From: Hirsutella rhossiliensis
Lineage: Eukaryota; Ascomycota; Sordariomycetes; Hypocreales; Ophiocordycipitaceae
Length of the DNA stretch: 64,000 nucleotides
Direction: 5' to 3'
NCBI RefSeq assembly: GCF_020360975.1
Contig: NW_025408675.1
Location: 2,604,001 to 2,668,000 of the forward strand
A model generated the notes under the pieces. The model saw nothing but the letters and a program-made list of their open reading frames with translations. It ran no database searches and was not told where the DNA came from. The position numbers and the translations under genes are program-made. Shown piece by piece: positions 40,298 through 52,537 of the stretch. The first letter of the stretch is position 1, and the number at the start of each line of letters is the position of its first letter.

Positions 40298-42900
40298 ATA
40301 GCTTTAAGGAGATATAATTTAAAAGCTATAAGGGAAACGCTTTATTTCCGCTATAGATAATTAGTCCTTCTTTTATTAGTTCCTTATTTATAAGGAGTAT
40401 CGGGAAAGGTTTATAATAATTAGCTATAAAGGCTTAGAATAACTAATAGTAGCCTTAATAAGATATAAGAACTTACTTATATATATTTAACGATTTATAA
40501 ACTAAATCCTCTAAGAATATATAAAATATTCCTCTAGGTATATTAATAATATTATAATATACTTAGATATAAAAAACGACTTAAAGGATCGGTAAGGAAT
40601 AGATATACTTCTAAGGTAATATACTAACCGTCCTTAGTAAAGGAATAAGCCTTTTAAGATATTATAAACGCTCTTATAAAACTAATATAGCTATACTATT
40701 TTAACCTATAATAACTATTATTCCTATAAATTAACGCTAGCTATAAGCTAGGCTTTATAGTAGTAGCCTTTTACTTAGTACTAATAGTAAACTAGAACCT
40801 AGGAAGAACCCTACCCTAAATAAGTATCTAGCTAATCTTTTACCTTAGTAAACGCCTAACTAATAAAGAGCTTAAATACTAGCTTACTAAACTTAAAGTT
40901 ACTTATCTTTCTTAGGCTTATTAAAAGCTCTAGTTATATATTATCTCTACCTTATTACTAAAGGTCTTTATACTAACTAACTATATTACTATAAGTATAA
41001 TCTTAAAGTAAATATTACTATTTACTACTAATATAAAGATAAATAATTAGCTTATACTTACTTTATAGTACCTTAGCTAGTTTCCTTTAAAGGTCTACTA
41101 TATTCCTAGAACTATAAATATCCTTATTAATATACTATCCTAACTATTATTTATAATACTTAAGAAATATAAACCTAGGGAATTAGACCGCGTCTAAGAA
41201 GATAAAGTACTAGTTAAATATATATATATAGTTATAAAATCTTTTATTTAACCTAACCTACGCTAAAAGATCTAGGAAGTATACGCGAAAGAACCTAGGT
41301 AGGCTAGTATACTAAAGTAGCTTAAAAGTAATAAGTCCTAGGTTAGTCTCTTATTTATTTAGTAGAACGGGTTACTTTACTTAGTTAAGTTTAAAGGTCG
41401 TTACTAGCTTTATATCCTTACTACCTATACTAAGGAAATTATTACTAATAACTATATATATAAATTTTACCTTAGACGGTAAAGGATATAAGAGGAATTA
41501 TCCTTTACGTTTACTATTACTAGCTTTAAGAAACTTATCGATAGCTTTATCGATAAGTATAACGCTTATTATAGGAACTAAACTAATTAGTTAAAGGCCC
41601 TTAGTAAGTTAGTTCTAATTACTTTCCTAGCCTTACCTTTTTATATAATTACTATAGATTTTATAATAAGGCTCTTAAACGTCCTTATAGACCGAACTTT
41701 ATAGATACTACTTATTAAGGTCTACTATAATATACTACTAATAGTAACTAATAAGTTCTCGAAAATAAAGCTTTTTATCTTAAGCTATAATTAGTTTACT
41801 ATAAAAGACTAAGCTAAGGTATTATTTACTAAGTTAATACGCTATAACTAAGGGATTCTTACTTAAATTATCTTTAACTAAGACCTTAAGTTCTTTTTAG
41901 CGTTTTAAAAAGGACTATAAATAGCGTATAGGTTTAAGTTATTAGTATTTATAGCTTAGTATCCCTAGACTAACGGCTTATTAAAACGATATAACTAGGT
42001 AGTTAAAACTATACTTTAGTTCTTTATAACTAACTTCCTATCTTATTAATAGGTTAACGCGTTACTATTACTTTAATTTACCTTTAATAACTCTTACTCC
42101 TTAGTAATTAATACCTCTTTAAGTAAGCTATTAACTAGGATATAGATAGATAATAGTAAGCGATACCTTAGGAAAGGCCCCCTATAAATAGATAGAGAGA
42201 TACTTTAAGACTAAGCTAAGATCTTAATCGCTCTAGCTTAGGTAGGAATAAAAAAGTAGTATAATATAAAGTACTAAGCGCTAAAGTTTAAGCTTAGAGA
42301 TTAAGTATAGCTCTAGCTAAGGAAAGGATATAGCATAGCTAATAGATAGGTAGTAAAGTTAAAGGAACGCTATATAAGACCGTTTAAAGTCCTTAAACGG
42401 ATTAGCTATCTAGCTTACTACCTCGACCTAGCTAGATCCCTAAATATCTATAATATTATTTCCGTTATATAGCTATAGCCGGCTAAATAACTAAATGCCT
42501 AGCTTAGCTTAGAACCTAATACTAACTACTAAGAAGTTAAAAGAATCCTTAACTCTAGAACTTATAAATATAGCTAAGAGACCGCTTATATAAAATACTT
42601 TATTAGCTAGAAAAGCTAGCTAAGTAGCTATAATTCCTAGGTAGCTACTAAGGATATCGTCGCTAAAGACCTTATTAAAGAATTTAATATATAGTAAGGA
42701 GCGTTATAAGGTTATATTACTTATACCTAGAAGCTTTATACGCGCGCTATATAATAATATAAGCCGCTATAGCTAAGGGAGAAATAATAATATATAGTAT
42801 ATACTATTACCGTTTATTCTCTTAAAAGTCTAGGGAGAGGTTAACTAGCTAATAAGTATTAATAAGCTACCTACGGTAAATAGTAATCTAAGTCTATATT
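40298..42900 (+). mobile_element. Gypsy D: RT C-terminus, RNase H, integrase, chromodomain
   Basis: Continues the RT broken at 14,604. It contains GKRYISAID-like sequence at once, the catalytic box YINNII (from YINDI) at about 40,540, integrase core (IDFIIRL) at about 41,650, an integrase C-terminal region at 41.9-42.4 kb, and a chromodomain-like segment (KYFISQKS, then NSQVATKDIV) at about 42,580-42,680. Stops are RIP-type throughout. Confidence 0.8.
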
Positions 42901-43124
42901 TTAGCACCTATATTTATTTTTATTTTAGGAACCTAATTTCCTTATCTTTTTACGCTTTCCTTTCTATACTAAACCGCGCCCTTCTTATACCTATATTTAA
43001 GGTTCCCGCTATCTAAGGCTATAAGTATTATAGTAAGGACCTAGTATTTCGCTAGTATTTCTTTAACTAAATCTACTACTAACTACTACGCCTAAGCTTT
43101 AAAGGATTCCGCTAAGTAGTCTAA

Positions 43125-44820
43125 TTATATAAGAATAAAGTAAAGCTCCTCTATAACCTTAAGTTTAATATAGCTGCTTTTACTAAGTAGAAATAGGATA
43201 ATTATAGTATATATACTAACTACCGCGACCTCCTTACTAAAGAAGGATATAATCTTAATATAGGCCTAGTAGAAAATAGTATATACTACGCCCCTTTATC
43301 TCTTCCTTTATCTAAAGCCCGCGACCTACGCGACTATAACTAGCTATACTTCTTTATACCTTATAGCGCTACCGCTTATTATAATACTACTATAACTCTT
43401 ATAACTACCTAAACTAATAGGAATATAATATTAACTATTTAATTATAGTAAGTCGGCGCTTTTTATTACTACGATCCTAGTACTTTTTTATACGTTTACT
43501 TTAATAACTATACCCTATCGCTATTAAGCTTTAGTAATTTATTTAGCGACTTACTACTATCGGTTTTAAGTATTATAGGAAAAACCCTTAGTGCCCCCTA
43601 TAATACCCGCGGGTAGTTTACCTTATTATTTAATAAGGACGAGCTTTTCCCTTTATCGCTACGCGACCTAGATAGGGCTATCTTCCCCGATAAAACTAAG
43701 ATAATAACTAGCGCCCTTAAAACTATATAGATCGCTACTATCTTAGCTAACGTTATTAATAAGCTCTTATTTAGATAGGTCGCCTCTATAGATACTAAAA
43801 TACTTAAGATTATCGCTACTATTACTAGCGTAAAGTACCTCCTTACTTATTTAAAGATATTTAAGGCCGCCGCTATAAAAGAGCGTAAGGCTATTAGTAT
43901 ACTAAGAACCTATAAGTTTTAGGAGAGCCTTAAGCGTACCCTAGCTAGACCTAGAGGATCTAATATAATAGACCTTACCTTTAATAAGCTATTAAGGAAC
44001 TTATTTACTAGACGCTTACTTACTACTACCGCGGCCCTACCCTTTACTCCCTTTAAATAGGCTAACTTATTTACTAAGGAGTAGGCCTTAATATTAGTCT
44101 AATAAAAGCTTAACCCCTTTTAGGTTCTAAGCTATAGAAAACCTAGACTATTCCTTATTATACTTTTCGTAGTATACTATAATAACCCGGCCGATATAAA
44201 CGGCTATATAAGTATCGTCTACTCTAGGTTAAAAGCGCTAGTCTATAGAGCCTTAGATATAGCTATAATTTAGGTAAATTTATTCGCTACTATTTATAAG
44301 GAGGCCGACGCCGACCTCTTACTTAGCTAATACGCCGCCTTTACTAAAGTGCCCGCTAGCTTTATTTATTAGTTTACTTTCGCTGCTTACCTCTTAAATA
44401 ACTTACTTAAGCTCGCTATAATATACTAAAAAGCGGCTTATATTAGCCCCCTTTATATACTAGTAGCGGCCCGCCCTTATATAGCTAACGTAATAGCTTA
44501 TTTTAACTTATTAAACTAAAAGCTTACTAACGCGTACCTAAGTAAGTTCTAGAACCTAGGCCTAACTATATAGGTACTAGTAATAGTAATTTATAACTAG
44601 GTTCTAGCCTCTTATAATAGACTAGCTATAATACTCTTAATAGAACCGGCCCTAAATAACGCTTATAGCGTGCTTATTTATAAAGCCTCTAATATATAGG
44701 ATGCCTTAGATAACGTACTAGTAAGGCTTAAGGAACTAATAAAAAAGGAAGCTAAGGAAGAGATTCCCTGCCCTACCCTTACCTTTATAGCGTAAAACGG
44801 TCGGTTATTAGTTTAGCCTT
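43125..44820 (+). pseudogene. Extra degenerate ORF between pol and 3' LTR of gypsy D
   Basis: One forward frame reads for about 560 codons, broken only by TAA/TAG that could come from CAA, CAG or TGG. It includes segments such as RDLDRAIFPDKTKIITSALK (about 43,660) and VRLKELIKKEAKEEIPCP (about 44,720). It lies downstream of the D chromodomain and upstream of the D 3' LTR, where a usual gypsy has none. I do not recognise the protein: no RT, integrase, transposase, or envelope-type signal and membrane segment was evident. It could be an additional ORF of D, a captured gene, or a separate insertion whose ends I could not find. Confidence 0.45.
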
Positions 44821-45169
44821 ATTATATCCTTAGTTTAATTTTTTTTTTACTAGCTTAGCTATAAAGCGCCCTTAGTTATAATTAGTTTTCCCTAGCTTAG
44901 CTATACTACGCTCCTAGCCCTACTTATTTATTACCCTAGCTTAGCTACTTAGCGCCCTTAGTTTTAATAGTATTTTACTTTTAGCTTAGCCGCCTTACGC
45001 CCTTAGTATTAGTTATACTAGGTTATATCTTAGATAAGATATAAGTTATTCCTTATACTAACCTTAGAAATCTATATAACTTTACTATAATTTTCTATTA
45101 GCGCGACTCCTACTTAAATACTATAAAAGACTAATAAGGACGTTAGTTAATTTTTTTACCCTAGGTATT

Positions 45170-45875
45170 TATTATAAGATACCTTATAGTCGATAATCTA
45201 GGTACCTATAACGATATCGGCCTCCTTTAAGGAAGTTACCCTTAACTTCCTAAGGCTCCCTATAAAAGAATAAACTTAAAAGCTACTAGGTAAACTCTAG
45301 GAAATTACCTAGAAATCCTAGAAATAATAACCGAGCGGATTATATAGATATTTTATAGAGATTTCCCTTAAGGATATATTATATAGGGAATATACTACGA
45401 TTTCCTAAGTAATAATAGCTCCTTAAGGATTATATCGATATTTCCTTAAAAAGTTACTATAAGAATATAGTAGGGAAATTATAGAGAAATACCTATACTT
45501 ACCTAAGGAAAATACTAAGAAATACCGCTAATACGTTATACTACTATTATACGATTATAAGGTTAAGATATTACTCGGTTAAAGCTCTAAGTAAGGTCTT
45601 ACGCTTACTATAGTATATATAAAAGATAGAGAACCTACTAGATCTTAAGCGGGTAAAGATAAATATAAATAGTTATTACTACTCTTACTTTAACTTATAA
45701 GACTAGTAGCTAGTTTATATTTAACGCGCGTAATAATATATAGTAGCTAGTCTATATAATACGTTTAATTATATATAGTAGCTAGTCCGTTTAATTACTT
45801 ATTAGACCTATACTAGATCTAAGTAGATAGTAAGGTTAAGGTACTAGCCTTATACTAAGGGACTAGTATATAATA
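45170..45875 (+). repeat. 3' LTR of gypsy D (706 bp)
   Basis: Direct repeat of 4,397-5,102. Followed by CTACC (TSD) and then by resumed copia A. Confidence 0.85.
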
Positions 45876-48800
45876 CTACCTATTAAGACCTTTTAATTAT
45901 CCCCTATAAAAATTAGCTATCCTTAACTTTAGTACTTCCCTTAATATCCTATAATATACTCTTATAATTCTAGTTCTTTAAAAAGGTATAAAGGGAATAC
46001 CTTATTACTAAGGAATTAACTATATAGATAGAGGGATATAGAAGGGTGAATTTTACGATAAAATTACTTAATAGGTCTATATAAATACTTTAACGAAAAA
46101 AGGTAGCTTTTTACCCTTAATTTTTAATAAGCTTAATTTCCTTTTACTTTTTTTAAGAGGAAGGAATCTTCTAGGATATAACGTCTAAGCCTATAAAGCT
46201 AGTCTAAAAGAATTAGACTATTAAACTTATTAAGGAGAAAATCAGTTAATTTATTCTCGAATTCTAACTTATTCTTAAAAAAGGAATCTCTTAAAAAGTT
46301 AGCTTTCCCTATTAAGAAGGTAGGTTCTAAGGACCCTCTTTTAGTAGCCTAAGGAGACGGTCTTCTTTAATATATACGACTTAGTTTCCTAGGCCTCCTA
46401 GCTTTATATAAGCTAAGCTAATAATAGGGCGTATAAATAAAGGGACTAAAGACTATTAAATATAAATACTATAGCTAAGGAAAGACTAAGAAACGAATTT
46501 CTAGACGAACCCCTTTATAGCTAGACTAGCTATATAAGGAAATTTAGGTCGACTAAACTAATATCTTTAAGGATTAAGAAAGCTTCGTTAAAGCAATGTT
46601 TTTTATAGACGCCTTTTTAAGGATAGTTTTCCCTTATTTCTTATAGACCTACCTAAGTAAGTATAATTAGTTTATACTCTAAGACTTTATTAACTAAATA
46701 AAATCCTACTTTAGCTATAAAGTAAAGAAGATATAGTTTAATAGAGAGCTATTTATAAAGGATATCTTAAATTAGCTTTAAAAAAGGGGTATTTTACCCC
46801 TCCTCTTAATACTAAATACCTAGGTATAAAATAAAGGAGTAAAAAGATTAATAGGTGCTATAATAGAAAGGGCCTATATAATAAGACTTAATATAAGGCT
46901 TTCCTATAACTTTTAAAGGAAAGTCGTTAAGACTGCTTATTACCTTTAAAACTAGACCCCTAGGGACCTTAACGACCCTAAGGAACTAAACTAAGTAATA
47001 GACTAAAAATTACCCTTTAAGCTCTTTATAAATAAGAGGGCCTTACTAGCTTACCTTTATACTTATAGCTATAAAGTATATACTATAACTATTAATATAT
47101 AGCTAAAAAGGAAGAAGAAAAGAAAGCTTAATCTTAGAGCTTTTATTAGTTACCTCGTTAGCTATAATTCTATAAATATCTTCCGGATCTAGATTCCTCT
47201 TCTATAAAAAGTTATTTTAACTAGGGATATAATTTTCGATAAATCTAGCTTCTTTAATAGAAAGAGGGATTAATAGCCCCTCTTACTCTTATAATATTAG
47301 CTAATTTAAAAGATCTAAATCCCCCCTTCCTAATAGTTATAAGAAGAGGCCCTAGATAAGGAAATAAAAGAAGAAACTAATATCGAAGTAGTTAAGGATA
47401 ATACTAACTTTAAAGAAGAAGAGGAAGCTACTAGATTAGATAATCTAGATAAAGAAGGAGACTATAGGAAAGCGGTAGAGCTAGAATACGCCTACCTTCC
47501 TATGCCTCCTCTTATAAAATAAAAAGAAGATCTAGAAGTAGCTTTCTTTATTAGTCTTCCTATATCGACCCCTAAGGGGGTAAGAAAGGCACCTCTCTCG
47601 AAGGATTACCTAGCTGCCTTTTTATCCCTACTTCGAGAAGTAAAGGAAGGTATAGGGCCCGATATAAAAGAAGACTAACCTCTCCCTTATTTCGATCGTT
47701 TTTCTAACTTCTATCTAACGCTAATAAAAGACGGTTCCTATAGAGCGTTTATAGTAGGCCGGCTTTTTAAGCTAATATTAGTAAGGAAGGTATATAAAAG
47801 AGACCTCCTAGACCTACTAGTAAACTAAAAGTAGCTAGAAAAACACCCCTTTAGAGACTAGTTTTTCTAGGCCTAGAAAGACTACCTAGCCTTATATAAA
47901 GAGATAGGGTCTTTTAAAGAGGTCTTTAAGGAAAAGGTAAGAGGAAAATAGGTCCTTAGCTATAAGTAGGTCTTTATCTATAAGACTAATAAACATAGCT
48001 TCCTTTAGAAGTATAAAGCCTAGCTAGTTATCTATAGTAATTAATAGGGAAAAGGGGATCTACCTACTAAGGTAACTACCCTAGTAGGGATATCTTTTCG
48101 GACCCTTATAGCTATAGTAGTAGAATTCGACCTTAAACTTAATTAAATAGATATAGTTAACGCCTTTATTAACTACCTACTTAAGGAAGAAGAAGTTATT
48201 TATATACGCTTTCTACTAAGCTTCTAATAGCTAGGAAAGGTTCTATAGCTTAGGAAAGCTCTATATAGACTACGAAGATTACCCCTTCTTTAGTAATAGT
48301 ATTTAACCGGTTCCCTTAAAGCCCTAGGCTTTAAGAAAGTCCCTTAGGAACCGTGTATAATATAGAAGGGTAAAATCACGGTCTTCTTCTATATCGACGA
48401 TATTATCTAAGCCTACCTAAAAGAGGAAGAAGTAACTACTAAGGAGGCTATAAAAGGCCTATAATAAAAGTATAAGATAACTAAGCTAAGGGAGCTAAAG
48501 TGGTTCCTAGGGATATAAATCCTTTAGAATAAGTCCTAATAAACTATCTAGCTTACCTAGGACGCCTATATCGATAAGGTCGCTTATAAATTCCTCCCTA
48601 AATCCCTTAATAAGAAGCTTCCCTCTACGCTAATATTAAATAAAGAGCTTTTACCTAATCCGTCCTTTTAAGCTAGGGAGTAAGAGAAACACTAATATTA
48701 ATAAAAGGTAGGCTCCCTGCTTTTTTTAGCTATTTCTACTAGACTAGATATTTCTTTTACGGTCTCCTAGCTAGCTAGGCATAACTAGAATCCTAGCCCT

Positions 48801-49741
48801 AGGCACTAAGAAGTAGTAGACTAAGCAATCCTTTATCTCTATTTAACGAGATTATATCGTCTACGCCTAAGAGGGTAAGGAAGGAAATTAGCTGCTAAAA
48901 TCTTCCTCTATTTAAGCGATTCGTCCTTTATAGATAATTCCTTAGATAGAAAGAGCTTATAGGGGTATATTATATCCCTTTTTAAAGGAACTATTACTTA
49001 GAGAGCTTCGAAATAAGCTACTATTATAACTTTAAGCACGGAGGTAGAGCTATTAGCTCTTTTAAAAGCGTTAAAAGAAGCGATTTTCCTTAGCCGGCTA
49101 CTAATATCTCTACGACTATAAATTCTATCCCTATTAGCTATAGAATGCAATAATACGTAGACTATACGAATTCTTATAAAGGAAAATAGTAAGCTATTAA
49201 CCTAGCTACGGTATATCGATATCTACTAGTATTAGTTACGCTAAGAGGTCTAAAGGGGACTTATTTCCGTCCGTTAGGTTCTAATAGTATTAATAAAAGC
49301 CGACGGTCTTATAAAGCCCCTACTAAAGTAGAAGCTAGCTGTCTTTTTATAGTAAATTAAGCTAGAAGACGTTCGAGAGAAGCTATCCTTAGAAGCCCGC
49401 CTTAAGAGTCTACGAGAGGAGCTAATAGCACGTAAGAGGAAGGAAACGTCTATAGCCGAAGAGAGGAATTAGGACTTATCTTAGAGGAGGGCCCCTAGCT
49501 TAATTAGGACTTATTTTTCTTAAAAGGCCCCCTTTTTAAGGACTTATCCTTAGAGAAGCCCCCCTTTCTTATAGGACTTAATATCCTCCTTAAGGCCCCC
49601 TTTTCCTAAAGTAAGTCTAAAAGAGCCCGGGGCTAAAACCCGGATTTCTCGAGTAAGGGATAAGTATAGACTAAGACCTCCTCTATACGCTTACCGGCCT
49701 AATTATTTAGCTTTACCCTTAAGGGGCAGGCTATAGCTAAG
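45876..49741 (+). mobile_element. Copia A internal region, 3' part (integrase, RT, RNase H)
   Basis: Forward pol frame of Ty1/copia order. The integrase core is at about 46,540-46,960 (FFIDAFLRIVFPYF). RT is at about 48,090-48,420 with LNQIDIVNAFIN-like and KALYRLRRL motifs and the catalytic box FYIDDII at about 48,387-48,407. Copia RNase H has TEVELLALLKA at about 49,038 and ends in the typical IECNNT and RYIDIY boxes before about 49,330. Integrase before RT separates it from gypsy. Many Gln/Trp codons are stops, although the RT active site is unmutated. Confidence 0.85.
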
Positions 49742-50228
49742 GGGGTGTATCGCGAAGCGTAGCCTAATTTCGTAGTTCTCGGAGATCTCCCTTAGTAAGA
49801 GGGACCTAGGAAGCTAAAAAATAGGTTTTAAGGAAGGAGCTAAAAGGAGGTGCAGAGAGGAGGGTAGGGGTAAGAGGGGAAGCAAAAGTAGCGATAGCTT
49901 CCTATAGAGGTAGCGAAAGATAAGACGGATATACCGGCAATAGCTAGAAAGGAGGGGAAAACCGGTAAAAAGCTCGGTAGTTAAGAGGATATTAGTAGCT
50001 TCTTTAAGCAGGATCTTCTTTGTTAATTAAGATGCTAGATAGGTATAAGGAGGGGCGTTAGATAGAGGAAAGAAGGACAATTAAGGCAATATAACAATTA
50101 CTCCCCTACCACAATTGCTGCCCCCGCAAGATTCAAACATCTCTGCCCTGCCTATCCGACCCCTTACTTCTAATTTCACCTTCGTGCATTTTTATACACT
50201 TCTCGCATCTCTCTTTACGAGAGCTATA
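49742..50228 (+). repeat. 3' LTR of copia A, only partly RIPped
   Basis: Homologous to 2,045-2,910 without the TRIM-like insert. It starts TGTATCGCGAAG and ends GAGAGCTATA. From about 50,010 onward many CA/TG pairs survive (AAGCAGGATC, CCACAATTGCTG, CAAACATCTCTGC), unlike every other copy in the window. No convincing TSD with the left flank. Confidence 0.8.
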
Positions 50229-50351
50229 CTTTACTCTTATATATCCTAAGCTTCTAGGGAATTAAGTAAAAATTCGTAGCTAAACGGCCTATTATCTATT
50301 AATTAATATATTCTAACGCTATTAAAATTAGCATACTAGCGGTTTAATTAG
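50229..50351 (-). other. Last RIPped segment; possible continuation of gypsy F
   Basis: AT-rich, with almost no CA/TG. The minus strand reads PFSYEFLL and, in another frame, IPxKLRIYKS, resembling the RT N-terminal boxes that element F should have on this side of copia A. The match is weak and frame-shifted. The segment ends at a G run at about 50,351-50,357, where normal sequence starts. Confidence 0.3.
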
Positions 50352-50685
50352 GGGGGCCGATGCGGCCGGGGATGGCGGGGCATATAGCGCAGGGGTGGGG
50401 ACAAATAGCGCACACCCCGCCACCGGCGCTTCGTAAAATGTCCTCCGAAAAGAGCAGCCCATCCTCCAGAAATGGAAGCACTTCCTCTAAAAATGGAAGC
50501 ATATTTGCGGTGAACCTACACTTTTGTCGTACAACCATGTTGGTCTTAACAAATCTGAGAAGAGGAAGATGTTTTTCCGAGTCTCGCACCGTCGAATTGA
50601 GTCTCAAATCTGGTTTCTTGTGTCTCTCTATAAGTCGTAGTCGGGTTGATGCCAACGTGACAACATGTCATTCCCCTTCTGCCGC
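50352..50685. other. Start of non-RIPped DNA, no gene supported
   Basis: Base composition changes within a few bases to GC-balanced sequence with normal CA/TG. It contains short imperfect repeats (ATAGCGCA twice near 50,385-50,412; AAATGGAAGCA twice near 50,470-50,502). Both strands have about 100-codon frames overlapping each other, but neither resembles a known protein. Confidence 0.4.
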
Positions 50686-51958
50686 TTATGCAGACTGATA
50701 AGTGACACGATATTCAAGATCCTGCTTGATCCCGCCACCATCAGTCCGGATGGCTTTGTTGGAGGGTGGGCTGTAGCAGAGTGCCACCGGCTTGGAAGAG
50801 CCAGGCACGAGTGGGCCTTCGTGTTCATGGGATGCGACGTCCACGTGTGAGCCGCGTAGATGGTCACAGTCGTCCGTCGTCCGTGTAAGGTTCGTAAGAT
50901 CATCGAGGCGAGTTTCATTCATTCTTTTCTTTGACCGCATGCTCGCTTTCAACCTTTGGTAATATGTGTCTGTGGGCTTGAAAGCAGGTTTTGAGAGGCG
51001 AGCAGACTGATTAAAGAGCTGAGGGAAGGCGGACAGGCAAGAGACAATAATGGCTAGTGATGTGAATTGCGTGAGCGAAAGGTATAAGAGTGAAAGGATA
51101 GGGAAGAAAGTGGTAACTTACCCGTGCATGGTTCAATCGCCGACCAGAGCTATGGGTAGATAGGATCGTTCTGACCGGTTTCCCATTTCGTTGAATTGAT
51201 ATCCGCTACCCGCACAGTGGCAATGATCATTGTGACCACGGTGAGGGAAAAAAGGCCTAGAAAGGCCAGCTTCTTTGCCCACTTTATCCGGACATTCCAG
51301 AGTAGAGTGATTGGTAGGAGCATGACCATATTTGAAACCCGGTAAGGCTTTGTCATTTCTGGCTTCATAGCGACAAGAAATTAAGGTGGAAAGACTCACA
51401 AAAAAAGTCGGAGATGATATCCAGAGCGCAATTAGCCTTGAGACTTGCGGTCGTGAAGTCGATCGCCTCAGGTGTGCCGCACCATCCGTTCAAGTCCTCA
51501 ATAGAGCCGAGCAAGCAACGATATTGCATGTTGCCGACGCAAGTGACGCAGACGGCCAATGTGAAGCCAAGATTAGGCCACCAAAGGTACTTCTGCTTTG
51601 GAATGTTGTGCCCGAGTCGTCTAAAGAAGAACAAGAAGGATAGTTTGACGGCAGCTAAGGAAACGTAGACGAAGAGTCTAACGACGAACGAAACTCGAAG
51701 CCACCTCTTCTGCCTAATAAAAACATTGGCTGTGGGCGACTCGAATCCGGCTGCCACGTTCAAAAGCGAGTACACATCTTGTACCGTCCACTGCCAAAGG
51801 GCAGCAGTCGAGACAACCAGACTCAAGGCGAAAATTACAAAGAATTCTTCCCAAAATAGACGACTAGGCCCTTGGAAACGTGCGTATCACCAGATCGAGG
51901 CAAAAATGATTGCCAGGATAGCCGTAGCCCAAATAGCACCATGGAGCTTGGTCAGCCA
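50686..51958 (-). pseudogene. Rhodopsin-domain (seven-helix) integral membrane protein gene, decayed
   Basis: Minus-strand pieces line up as a fungal rhodopsin-domain membrane protein. Exon 51,958-51,400 has helices LAIIFASIW, FFVIFALSLVVSTAALW, LAAVKLSFLFFFRRLG and ALDIISDFF. The next piece (about 51,350-51,122) has MLLPITLLWNVRIKWAKKLA and LWSAIEPC. The last exon (51,053-50,686) starts AIIVSCLSAF and continues as a hydrophilic tail. The intron at 51,121-51,054 (GTAAGT...CTAG, 68 bp) joins in frame. Breaks: TGA at 51,889-51,887 in the first loop, TAG at 51,152-51,150 where the family usually has Trp, and no acceptor after the GTGAGT donor at 51,399 that keeps frame without a stop. No convincing start codon was found. 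Function of the family is mostly unknown. Confidence 0.7.
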
Positions 51959-52382
51959 CTAACATCACTCGTACCGTGAGCGGTTGAAGCAGGTTTACCA
52001 AAAAGGTGTCATAAGAGACACCAGGTCCCAGTTCCGCCGTATTTCTTGGGGGTTTGAGAATGATGGGGTGACACCAAACAAGAAATGACGAGATCGAACA
52101 CTCGCAGAATAGTGAGAGGCCTGGTCAGACCGGCTTATGAGTCTGGAGAGCGTGCACAGCCCAAAAGAGAAATCGCCGGAGTAGTGCCCAGGCCGGCACC
52201 TCCATTTCGCCTGTTTAGACATTCGTTCCTCAAGGCTCTTTGCGCAACTCGGTCACGGGTTGCCTCTCCTGTATTATGGGATACGCCCGGACCAGGACCA
52301 GGCCCGTCTAAAAGTTATATCCCTTTACAGGACAAAACACTAGGTAGTAGTCGAGATGCCGTTGGCCTGGACGTTGGAATCT
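51959..52382. other. Intergenic, nothing recognised
   Basis: Normal composition. Short overlapping frames exist on both strands (about 75-99 codons) without recognisable features. The 5' end of the decayed membrane-protein gene may extend here: TTAG at 51,959-51,962 (minus strand) could be an intron acceptor. Confidence 0.35.
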
Positions 52383-52537
52383 AGGGTCAGTCACGAGACT
52401 AGTCAAGCTTGTATATAATAAGCGGCTGCCGCACCGGTAGGCGCGGCGCCCGCTCTTTCCTCCCTTTTCCCCTGGTGGTTTATTGACCTTCTTATACGGA
52501 CCGCACCTGCGCCCTTGCCTCTGCCTACTCCGTAATA
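52383..52537 (+). repeat. Solo LTR of the element I family, not RIPped
   Basis: Aligns with the 177-bp LTR of I: AAGCGGC, then a CT-rich block, then GGTTTATTGACCTTCTTATACGGACCGCACC-type sequence (split here as TTATTGACC, TTCTTATACGG, ACCGCACCTGCG), ending CTACTCCGTAATA. It keeps CA/TG where the nest copies have TA. The first 20-30 bp are unclear or lost. No internal sequence follows, so it is a solo LTR. At under 200 bp it is shorter than the length generally needed to trigger RIP. Confidence 0.65.

Noticed and set aside
2040..50233. TSD for copia A
   Set aside because: TTAGT (left) and CTTTA (right) do not match even allowing RIP changes, so none is claimed.
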